Assembly (NCBI GenBank): GCA_934646845.1
Contig: CAKUEV010000119.1
Location: forward strand, 1 to 6,123
DNA length: 6,123 bases
Reading direction: 5' to 3'
Source of the DNA: an uncultured Slackia sp.
GTDB taxonomy: Bacteria; Actinomycetota; Coriobacteriia; Coriobacteriales; Eggerthellaceae
The notes beneath the pieces are model-generated. The model made no database searches and was not told where the DNA came from. It was given only the letters and a program-made list of their open reading frames with translations. The stretch's first letter is position 1. Each line of letters opens with the position of its first letter. Both the position numbers and the translations under genes were made by a program. Below, piece by piece: positions 1-6,091 of this stretch.

Positions 1-864
1 GCCTTCATCGCCCGTCGCGACCGAGATTTCCGCAGAGCGTTTTTGAAGCGCAAGCGTGATGAGGTTCGTGAGCGGCACGTGGAGCCAATAGACGTTGCCC
101 CATTTTGCTGTGATTTGGGAAATCATATTGCCGGGGCACGCTCCCGCAATCACGCCGTCCGCATGGCTTGAGGAATGCCATGCCAGATCATGGTTCGGTG
201 CGTCGCCCCAGAAGAACAGAATGTGGCAATCGGTGCCAGGCGTTCCCCAATCGAGCGGATCGGCAATGATGATGTCGCCTTTGCGCAGCTGGCCGCTGGC
301 GAGCATGCTTTCTTTGCTTTCGTATCTCGTGCGCAGTTCCGAGTGGTCGTTGAGGTAGGAAATCCAACGTGACAAGTTCGATTTGTTGCCTCTGTTGTAT
401 CCCGATGAGCCAACATAAGACCCTATGGGGTCGCAGTTGGCGCCGCACGCTTCAAGCACTGCGACGATGAACCCCGTGCAGTTCATGTAAGCCTGCCCAT
501 TTGATTTCGGTTTGCCGTTGGGGTGCCAGCAATCCCAGGTGGAAATGTCGCCTCCAGCGCCGTCGGGTCCGGTGTTGCCATAGGGGGTTCCTAAATAATA
601 CGAATCGTATTCGTGTGCTTTCAGTTCATCGAGTGCGCATCTCGTGGCGCCTAAAATGCCTTCGATTGTGTTATGTGGACTTCGGGTTTCTGCTGCCCAG
701 GCCTGGCGGGAAAGCGGGTGTTGGCTGGTACGGTCTAATGGTGCGCTTTCGAAGGCTACGGGGCCCAATGCGGCATATGATGCAGCCGTGGCGGCAAGGG
801 CGAAAAATGATCGACGCGAAAAGGACGCGTGGGGGGTATTGGGCGGACAAAGGGACGTGGGCAT
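1..864 (-). CDS. Exported NlpC/P60-like cysteine hydrolase with probable SpaA/Cna_B repeats (3' end beyond window)
   Basis: The frame is open for 288 codons from the ATG at 864 to the window edge, so the C-terminus is missing. The start is supported by a perfect AGGAGG five bases upstream. Residues 14-21 read SFSRRSFF, close to the Tat consensus S/T-R-R-x-F-L-K, and an alanine-rich hydrophobic stretch follows (about 20-37). The body resembles an NlpC/P60 (papain-fold) domain: GTPYG at 92-96, the likely nucleophile Cys129 in NCTGF (family form DCSGF), KGD at 195-197, His214 in DCHILFFWG, and WHSSSH at 229-234 offering a further polar active-site residue. GNMISQI follows at 245. The last visible residues (LALQKRSAEISVATGDEG, from 271) look like the opening strand of a SpaA/Cna_B isopeptide domain, as in surface adhesins whose N-terminus carries such a hydrolase domain. 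The likely role is cell-wall peptide hydrolysis or processing at the cell surface. Substrate and anchoring cannot be judged because the C-terminus is absent. Codon use differs from the two large neighbours (TTA, TCA and AGA are common). Family assignment is moderately sure; the adhesin part is inference. Confidence 0.7.
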   Translation of the reverse strand, partial: MPTSLCPPNTPHASFSRRSFFALAATAASYAALGPVAFESAPLDRTSQHPLSRQAWAAETRSPHNTIEGILGATRCALDELKAHEYDSYYLGTPYGNTGPDGAGGDISTWDCWHPNGKPKSNGQAYMNCTGFIVAVLEACGANCDPIGSYVGSSGYNRGNKSNLSRWISYLNDHSELRTRYESKESMLASGQLRKGDIIIADPLDWGTPGTDCHILFFWGDAPNHDLAWHSSSHADGVIAGACPGNMISQITAKWGNVYWLHVPLTNLITLALQKRSAEISVATGDEG

Positions 865-869
865 GGTCG

Positions 870-875
870 CCTCCT
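870..875 (-). promoter_or_regulatory. Strong Shine-Dalgarno for the NlpC/P60 gene
   Basis: The minus strand reads TTAGGAGG, then five bases, then ATG. This is the only canonical AGGAGG in front of any gene in the window. It fixes the start at 864. Confidence 0.9.
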
Positions 876-1104
876 AATCGATTGCTGCGGTCTGCGTCGC
901 TGCGGGCGCACGCCCATGCTAGAGGTGAAACCTTGTCCAGTCCTTGCCCGCTTCCTGCGCTTTTCCTCACGTTTTAGCGTCGAGTTGCCGCTTGTTGCGG
1001 CTGAATTCCAGGCGATTTCCTCGCATAGATACTGCGGCAATCGTTCGAAATCCCCTTGTTTTTGCTGAAGCGTTCGTGCATTTCGCCCATTCTGGTAGGC
1101 GGAC
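876..1104. other. Intergenic stretch without a recognisable gene
   Basis: About 230 bases lie between the U32 terminator and the ribosome binding site of the NlpC/P60 gene. The small open frames on either strand show no family resemblance and no convincing ribosome binding site. A short hairpin with GCCGC/GCGGC arms (987-991 and 997-1001) has no T-tract. A GGGC/GCCC palindrome lies near 904-915. The NlpC/P60 gene must be transcribed from here because a terminator precedes it. The only candidate -10 seen is a weak TAGCAT on the minus strand (921-916) without a good -35, so no promoter is called. Confidence 0.6.
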
Positions 1105-1144
1105 AATAAAAAAGCCCGCGTTTCCGTTTCGAGGAAACGCGGGC
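1105..1144 (-). terminator. Rho-independent terminator of the U32 gene
   Basis: A perfect 12-bp stem (1133-1144 with 1114-1125) encloses a 7-base loop. On the minus strand it is followed directly by TTTTTTATT (1113-1105). It begins 47 bases after the TAA of the U32 gene and should isolate that unit from the NlpC/P60 gene downstream on the same strand. Confidence 0.9.
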
Positions 1145-1191
1145 GGCATTTGAGACGAACTGCGAGGTTGCGGCGCTTCGCGCGGCAGCGT

Positions 1192-3630
1192 TTATTGCAC
1201 GCCTCTGAACAAGTGTCCCGTTGTGCAACCTTCCGCCTTTGCGACGTTCGTGCCGCGCTTGGCGGCTTCGATGGCTCGTACGACTCGGGAGGTCGCCTTG
1301 CCAGCTTCGTTCGCGCTCATGAGCGTCGTGTCGACCATGAAGGCCGAAACGCCCGCGTCGATAAGCTCGTCAACCACGTGTGCGGCGTCGAAACGCACGG
1401 CGTTGTAGAGGTGGCTGCGGCCAAAGCAATCGGTTACCACGGGGAAACGATAGCCTTTGCGGTCAAGCAGCGTGTGCGCGTGTGCGCGTCGCTCGCATTG
1501 CGAACACTTCTGGTTGCATGCGCCCTGGCTCATGAGCAGGCAGTGTTCGCAGGTCATGAGCTCCTGGTTGCCACAAACCACAATGCCCAGTTCGACGGGC
1601 GAATCTTTGCCGAGCTCGGCGATTTGCTTCAAGGAAAGCTCAGGCGAAAGCCAAACGCGGCGGGCTCCCAGGGCGGCCGCGACGGAAAGCGATGCCGCGT
1701 TCGTGATGGGCAGGTGCGGACCTGCTTCCACGTGCGCACCCATGTTCGCGCCGCGTACGAGCTGGCCGAGGTTTTCGACGAACAGCGGCTTTTCGGGTTT
1801 CGCCCATTTCCACAGGTCGACATCTTCTTCGCTGTTCATGGGGAGCTTGTCCACCACGGGCATTGCGATTGCGCAGCGGCCGGGGTACCCCGCCTGCTCT
1901 TCGTCAATGATGCGGCCTTCGCAGCAGGCTTCGCCGCGACGATAGTTCAGGGCGGTGACGAACACCACGTCGGCGCCGGCTTTTTTGGCAGCACGGGCGC
2001 ACGCGGGATTCGTGGCAAATGCGACGACGCATGCGTCATGGGCGGTCGGTTTCGGCACGGCGCGGCCGTGTTCGGGCTTTTCGGCTTTTTCAATAAGGCG
2101 ATCGCGCCATGGGTCGAGCATGGCTTCGGCGAGCATCTTCAGCGCCTGCGTGCGCGCTTTGTGCAAAGCCGAAAAGCCCATGCCCACGCCTTCATCGACA
2201 TCGACGTCGAGGTCCGTGAGGAAAAACGGCGTATTGCCCAGGCGGTCAACGTGTTCGCGCACTTCTTCGGGGGTAATGGCCTTCGTGCGGGCCGCCTCCA
2301 CCGTTGCGCCCTCGAAAGAGGCTTGCACGCCGGCGCATTCTGCCACAAAGCGCAAAGGCTCGCCGATATGGGCCACGACGCGCATGCGTGCGGGAAGGCG
2401 AGGTTCCAAATCGTCGTCGTGGAACGCCATGGAAGCGTCGCGAACGCGGAACACGCGATCGCCTTTGCCCACGCGGCCGTCGATTTCGAAGTAATACATG
2501 TCGCCCTTGCGCTCAAACGCCTCAAGCGTCGAGGCGAAATGTCCCTTATTGGTCCAAAATTCCAACACGTCGCCTTCGTGCAGCTCGGTTTGGGACTCCA
2601 CGGCAACCTCGCGGCCTTTCGCCTTCGTAACGCGTCCAGCGAAAACGCCACGGTTGTTCGGGCGGCCGTAGCCCATGATGTCGTTCCCGCGGCGGCGGGA
2701 AAGGTAGGCTTCGGTGAATCCGCGGCTGAAGGCTTCGGAAAGCGCGCGATGCTCTTCCTCGGTCGCGCCTGCTTCTTCAAGAGGCGCGCCTTCGTCGGTG
2801 GCGCATGCCAAGCGGTCAATTGCCGCGCGATAGGCCGCGACCACGGCGAATACGTATTCGGGCGATTTCATGCGGCCTTCGATTTTCAGGCTGTCGACGC
2901 CCGTTTCTGCGAGCTTGGGAAGCATGTCGATGGTGCAAAGGTCTTTCGGGGACAGCAGGCGATCGCCCGGCGCCGAAAGTTCTGCGTCGGAATCCTCGTC
3001 GCGGAGGGTATAGGGAAGGCGGCACGCCTGCGCGCAGGTGCCTCGGTTCGCGGAGCGTCCGCCAATCATGGAGCTCATAAGGCATTGTCCCGAATAGCAA
3101 ATGCACAGGGCTCCGTGCGCGAAGCATTCGGTTTCCATGTTCAGGCTATGCGCCTCTTCGGTTACTTCGGCGAGCTCGGCGCAGCTCAGCTCGCGCGCCA
3201 GCGTTACGCGTTCGGCGCCGAATTCCGCCGCCGCTCGCACGCCGTCAACGTTGTGCGTATTCATCTGCGTAGAGATATGCAGGCGGGCATCGGGCAACGC
3301 GCGCCTCACTTCGGCGGCGAGTCCGATATCTTGCACGATAAGGGCGTCTACGCCGCGTCGCCATGCTTGGCGGGCAAGCTCGAGCGCCGCCGAGATTTCG
3401 TCGGGCATAATCGCGATGTTGAGTGTGAGGTACACGCGCACCCCGCGCAGATGGGCGAAATCGCATGCGCGCGACAGGTCGTCAAGGGTGAAATTGTCTG
3501 CGCTGCGGCGGGCGTTGAACGCATCGCAACCCAAGTACACCGCATCGGCTCCAGCCGACACCGCGGCATGCAAACACGTCATCGAGCCTGCGGGGGCGAG
3601 AAGTTCCATATGCCTGTATGGGTTCATCAT
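1192..3630 (-). CDS. U32-family protein, RlhA/YdcP-like, with DUF3656-type middle and second U32 half
   Basis: The product is 812 aa from the ATG at 3630. An in-frame extension to 3735 is rejected because it runs into the divergent PBP gene. ATGs at 3627 and 3609 are alternatives, the last placing MELLAPAG at the very N-terminus as is common in the family. The first U32 barrel spans about 8-290. It carries the full U32 signature at 168-186 (E-C-F-x2-G-A-L-C ... G-Q-C-L-M-S), then NRGTCAQACR (195-204) and KIEGRMKSPEY (249-259). Cys176, Cys183, Cys199 and Cys232 match in order and approximate spacing the four [4Fe-4S] ligands known in UbiU. A DUF3656-like region follows (about 310-500, with NNRGVFAGRV). 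A second U32-like half (about 530-812) contains GNQELMTCEHC, further Cys to 712, and FPVVTDCFGRSHLYN. E. coli RlhA hydroxylates C2501 of 23S rRNA and TrhP hydroxylates tRNA U34, so RNA hydroxylation is likelier than the historical label 'collagenase-like protease'. The exact substrate is unknown. A good terminator lies 47 bp downstream, and no other gene shares the transcript. Confidence 0.9.
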   Translation of the reverse strand: MMNPYRHMELLAPAGSMTCLHAAVSAGADAVYLGCDAFNARRSADNFTLDDLSRACDFAHLRGVRVYLTLNIAIMPDEISAALELARQAWRRGVDALIVQDIGLAAEVRRALPDARLHISTQMNTHNVDGVRAAAEFGAERVTLARELSCAELAEVTEEAHSLNMETECFAHGALCICYSGQCLMSSMIGGRSANRGTCAQACRLPYTLRDEDSDAELSAPGDRLLSPKDLCTIDMLPKLAETGVDSLKIEGRMKSPEYVFAVVAAYRAAIDRLACATDEGAPLEEAGATEEEHRALSEAFSRGFTEAYLSRRRGNDIMGYGRPNNRGVFAGRVTKAKGREVAVESQTELHEGDVLEFWTNKGHFASTLEAFERKGDMYYFEIDGRVGKGDRVFRVRDASMAFHDDDLEPRLPARMRVVAHIGEPLRFVAECAGVQASFEGATVEAARTKAITPEEVREHVDRLGNTPFFLTDLDVDVDEGVGMGFSALHKARTQALKMLAEAMLDPWRDRLIEKAEKPEHGRAVPKPTAHDACVVAFATNPACARAAKKAGADVVFVTALNYRRGEACCEGRIIDEEQAGYPGRCAIAMPVVDKLPMNSEEDVDLWKWAKPEKPLFVENLGQLVRGANMGAHVEAGPHLPITNAASLSVAAALGARRVWLSPELSLKQIAELGKDSPVELGIVVCGNQELMTCEHCLLMSQGACNQKCSQCERRAHAHTLLDRKGYRFPVVTDCFGRSHLYNAVRFDAAHVVDELIDAGVSAFMVDTTLMSANEAGKATSRVVRAIEAAKRGTNVAKAEGCTTGHLFRGVQ

Positions 3631-3661
3631 GTAAAAAGTCCAATCGTCTTCGTGTAAAACT

Positions 3662-3690
3662 TTGCGAATAGTATCGCTTTCGGGTATCGT
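3662..3690 (+). promoter_or_regulatory. Candidate promoter for the PBP gene, implying a leaderless mRNA
   Basis: TTGCGA (3662-3667, 4/6) and TATCGT (3685-3690, 4/6) are separated by 17 bases. Only eight bases lie between the -10 and the ATG at 3699, so transcription would begin at or within two bases of the start codon. No Shine-Dalgarno is present, which agrees with leaderless initiation. The boxes are inferred by eye. Confidence 0.4.
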
Positions 3691-3696
3691 TGCACA
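3668..3696 (-). promoter_or_regulatory. Candidate promoter for the U32 gene
   Basis: On the minus strand, TGTGCA (3696-3691) and TACTAT (3673-3668) are separated by 17 bases. The match is 3/6 for the -35 and 4/6 for the -10, so this is weak. Transcription would start near 3661, giving a leader of about 31 bases. No Shine-Dalgarno precedes ATGATG at 3630-3625. It overlaps the divergent PBP promoter. Confidence 0.3.
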
Positions 3697-3698
3697 GT

Positions 3699-5906
3699 AT
3701 GAAACCACGGAGAAAACAGCGCGAAAAACGCGCACACGCAGGCCTTTGGGCCATCATCATTGTTCTGGCCGGCATCGGGCTGGTCGGCTACGGCTGCTAT
3801 CAGGGAGTTATGTCCTTGATAGATGACTGGTGCGCCGATTTGCCCAGTGTGCAGAATACGACTGCTTTCGACTTGCCGGAACAGTCTACCATCTATGCCA
3901 ACGACGGCACTACCGTGCTGGCCGAGTTGTACATGGAGAAACGCGAGCCCGTCACAATCGACCAAGTGAGCCCCTATGTGCTCAAGGGAACGGTCGCGAC
4001 GGAGGACGAGCGCTTCTACGACCATGGCGGCGTCGACTTGCAGGGTATTGTCCGCGCGGTGTTCGTGAATCTCGCTGGCGGCCAAGAGGGCGCTTCCACC
4101 ATCACGCAGCAGTATGTGCGCAACACTATCTTGTCTTCCGAGATGAACGAGATTTCCATCAAGCGTAAGGTTCGCGAGATGACGCTTGCCGAAGAGATGG
4201 AACAGATTTACTCTAAAGACCAGATCTTGATGATGTATTTGAACACCATCAACTATGGCGACAACTGCTACGGCATCCAGGCTGCGGCGAAGCATTATTA
4301 CTCGGTGAATGCGAGCGACCTCACTATTGCCCAGGCCGCGACGCTCATCGGCATTCCAAATTCGCCCACGATGTACAACCCGGTCGTCAATCCCGATAAC
4401 GCGCTCGATCGTCGCAATGTGGTGCTTTCGCGCATGCTCACCAATGGCGTTATCACCCAAGAGGAATATGACGCGGCGAAGGCCGAGGACCTGAACCTCA
4501 ACGTTCAAGAGGAAACCGGCACGAACGGTGTGTACCTCTATAAGTACTTCACCAGCTATGTGCGCGACCAAATTCTTGAGACGTACGATCATGAGCAGGT
4601 CTTCCAAGGCGGTTTGCAAATTGTGACCACCATCGATCCTGAAATGCAGGGCTACGCCGAAGCCGCCGTGCAGAAGCAGTACGATTCCGGGCGCCTTGCG
4701 GCCAGCAATCAGGAATTCGCGCTCACGCTCGTCGATCCCAATACGGGCTTTATCAAAGCCATGATCGGCGGCAAAGATTACGATGCCGATCAGTACAACA
4801 TCGCCACAAGCAAATCGGGCACGCAAACGGGCTCGACATTCAAGGCGTTTACGGTTACCGATGCCATCGAAAAGGGCATCAATCCGCAAACGACGTACAT
4901 GAATTGCAACGGCCCGGTAGAAGTCAACGGCGCGAAAATCTATAACTACGGTAAGCAGAACTACGGCAATCTCTCCATCGCGAACATGACTGCCGTTTCG
5001 TCGAACACGGGCTTCATGCGCCTCATTACCGACACGTCGAGTGGCGTTACGCCCGAATCGGTGAAATCGGTGGCTGAGCGTCTTGGTCTTGACGGCGACA
5101 ACCTTGGCACCGCCCCAACGATTACCCTTGGCGTCTATAACGCCAACACCACCCAAATGGCGGGCGCTTATGGAACGTTTGCCGCAGGTGGCGTGCATCG
5201 CGACCCCACGGGCATCATGAAGGTGACCGATAGGTCTGGCAACGTGCTCGTCGACAATACCGCTGGTGTCGAGGGCAAGCAGGTCATTACCGACTCCGTG
5301 GCATATGCAGTAACCCAGGTGCTCGAGGGCGTTATCTACAACGCTTCGTATGGCACCGCGAATGCCGCGGCTTTGCCTTCGGGCCAAATCGCTGCCGGCA
5401 AAACGGGTACGACCGACGATTGGCACGATTTGTGGTTCGTCGGTTACACTCCGCAACTCTCTTGCGCTGTATGGACGGGTTCGCGTGACAACAGCGTTCA
5501 GCTTGAAACGAACACGTGGTGCCAAGAGATTTGGCGCGACCTCATAAGCGCATGCCTGCAAGGCCAGCCGAACGAAGATTTCAAGTCGGCTTCCGCTCCG
5601 AACTACAATTCCGCATATAAGGGCGGCGGCAAGTCCGAAGACGAAGATGAGGACAAGGAGAAGAAGGAAGAGGAAGCGACCGAGGAGACTACCGAGGAAA
5701 CCCCGGGTGAAACGCCGGGAGGCACCGCTGGTGAAACGCCGGGAGGCTCCACGGGTGGCGCTACGGGCGAAACGCCGGGAGGTGCTGCTGGTGAAACCCC
5801 GGGAGGTACCACGGGAGGTGGTACTCCTACTCCCGACCCGGGGTCGTCCTCGACACCTGGATCAGGGACAGCGGGCGGTACGGGTGGAACCGGCGCTGCC
5901 GGGTAG
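3699..5906 (+). CDS. Class A (bifunctional) penicillin-binding protein, PBP1A-like
   Basis: The product is 735 aa, in the usual size range, and polymerises and cross-links peptidoglycan from lipid II outside the membrane. It has a basic cytoplasmic N-terminus (KPRRKQREKR) and one membrane segment at about 16-33. The GT51 glycosyltransferase domain follows with all five motifs: EDERFYDHGG with catalytic Glu102 (102-111), GASTITQQ (131-138), RKVRE (156-160), KDQILMMYLN (173-182) and RRNVVLSRM (238-246). The transpeptidase domain carries STFK with nucleophile Ser379 and Lys382, SSN (434-436) and KTGT (568-571). From about 645 the chain is low complexity: an acidic/Lys block, then GETPGG-type repeats ending in TAG. 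The ATG at 3699 is preferred over the in-frame TTG at 3690 because the TTG begins on the last base of the candidate -10. No ribosome binding site is visible at either. The gene stands alone: the U32 gene diverges 68 bp upstream and a hairpin terminator follows 38 bp after the stop. Function is certain at family level. The physiological class (ponA-like or other) cannot be decided from this. Confidence 0.97.
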   Translation: MKPRRKQREKRAHAGLWAIIIVLAGIGLVGYGCYQGVMSLIDDWCADLPSVQNTTAFDLPEQSTIYANDGTTVLAELYMEKREPVTIDQVSPYVLKGTVATEDERFYDHGGVDLQGIVRAVFVNLAGGQEGASTITQQYVRNTILSSEMNEISIKRKVREMTLAEEMEQIYSKDQILMMYLNTINYGDNCYGIQAAAKHYYSVNASDLTIAQAATLIGIPNSPTMYNPVVNPDNALDRRNVVLSRMLTNGVITQEEYDAAKAEDLNLNVQEETGTNGVYLYKYFTSYVRDQILETYDHEQVFQGGLQIVTTIDPEMQGYAEAAVQKQYDSGRLAASNQEFALTLVDPNTGFIKAMIGGKDYDADQYNIATSKSGTQTGSTFKAFTVTDAIEKGINPQTTYMNCNGPVEVNGAKIYNYGKQNYGNLSIANMTAVSSNTGFMRLITDTSSGVTPESVKSVAERLGLDGDNLGTAPTITLGVYNANTTQMAGAYGTFAAGGVHRDPTGIMKVTDRSGNVLVDNTAGVEGKQVITDSVAYAVTQVLEGVIYNASYGTANAAALPSGQIAAGKTGTTDDWHDLWFVGYTPQLSCAVWTGSRDNSVQLETNTWCQEIWRDLISACLQGQPNEDFKSASAPNYNSAYKGGGKSEDEDEDKEKKEEEATEETTEETPGETPGGTAGETPGGSTGGATGETPGGAAGETPGGTTGGGTPTPDPGSSSTPGSGTAGGTGGTGAAG
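5706..5807 (+). repeat. GETPGG-coding repeats in the PBP tail
   Basis: Four copies of a hexapeptide G-E-T-P-G-G start at 5706, 5730, 5766 and 5790, spaced 8, 12 and 8 residues apart by Thr/Ala/Ser/Gly linkers. The DNA copies are near-identical (GAAACGCCGGGAGG, with one GAAACCCCGGGAGG), so the array is prone to length change by slippage or recombination. It encodes a flexible extracellular tail after the acidic block at 5634-5699. Confidence 0.85.
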
Positions 5907-5944
5907 CGCGACCAAATAAACTTAAAAGGCACCAACTGCATCAG

Positions 5945-5980
5945 TAACGCCAGCCGACCACGGCTGGCGTTATTCTATTT
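5945..5980 (+). terminator. Hairpin terminator of the PBP gene
   Basis: A perfect 12-bp stem (5945-5956 with 5961-5972) encloses the 4-base loop ACCA. It is followed by TTCTATTT, a T-rich but interrupted tract, so termination may be incomplete. It lies 38 bases after the PBP stop. Confidence 0.8.
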
Positions 5981-5991
5981 CGGGAATAAAG

Positions 5992-6000
5992 TGCTATTAT
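5992..6000 (+). promoter_or_regulatory. Extended -10 promoter for the rightmost gene
   Basis: TG-C-TATTAT (5992-6000) is an extended -10 with 5/6 match to TATAAT. No good -35 is found at 16-18 bases upstream, as is typical for extended -10 promoters. The expected start is near 6006-6008, giving a leader of about 85 bases before the ATG at 6092. Confidence 0.6.
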
Positions 6001-6015
6001 CGCAACGAAGCATAC

Positions 6016-6073
6016 ATGCCGGCATCCCGTCTCAGCGGGGTTCAAGGGGGGTTGGACGATGCCGGTGGCAACC
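6016..6073 (+). promoter_or_regulatory. Candidate structured 5' leader (three-way junction, possible pseudoknot)
   Basis: The leader between the promoter and the ribosome binding site can fold compactly. P1 is an 8-bp perfect stem, 6019-6026 with 6058-6065. Inside it are P2 (6027-6029 with 6036-6038, loop of six) and P3 (6040-6043 with 6054-6057, one G-U pair), with almost no unpaired junction bases. The G-rich P3 loop contains GGTT, which can pair with AACC at 6070-6073 beyond P1. It matches no riboswitch or ribosomal-protein leader consensus that I can recall. The pairings are by eye, and regulatory function is inference from position. Confidence 0.4.
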
Positions 6074-6080
6074 TGAAGAA

Positions 6081-6087
6081 AGAAGGA
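6081..6087 (+). promoter_or_regulatory. Shine-Dalgarno of the rightmost gene
   Basis: AGAAGGA sits in a purine-only stretch four bases before the ATG at 6092. It decides this start over the overlapping open frame from the ATG at 6016. Confidence 0.7.
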
Positions 6088-6091
6088 AGAA

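Noticed and set aside
501..977. 158-codon plus-strand frame and other frames over 95-1106
   Set aside because: They overlap the well-supported NlpC/P60 gene on the minus strand, or lie in the intergenic part with Arg/Pro-rich compositions typical of chance frames in GC-rich DNA.
987..1001. GCCGC/GCGGC hairpin as a second terminator
   Set aside because: The stem is only 5 bp and no T-tract follows on either strand.
974..1090. Small minus-strand frame starting at ATG near 1090 (37 codons, MGEMHERFSK...)
   Set aside because: No ribosome binding site, no recognisable similarity, and it lies directly behind a terminator without a visible promoter.
1150..3657. 835-codon open frame on the plus strand opposite the U32 gene
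   Set aside because: It is in exact codon register with the U32 gene and is open only because that gene uses no TTA, CTA or TCA codons. The translation shows no family motifs, whereas the minus strand has the complete U32 signature.
3631..3735. N-terminal extension of the U32 gene to 3735
   Set aside because: It would overlap the PBP coding start, and the extra residues do not resemble the family, which begins near MELLAPAG.
3627..5561. 644-codon open frame on the minus strand opposite the PBP gene
   Set aside because: Also in codon register with the PBP gene and explained by the same codon bias. All GT51 and transpeptidase motifs are on the plus strand.
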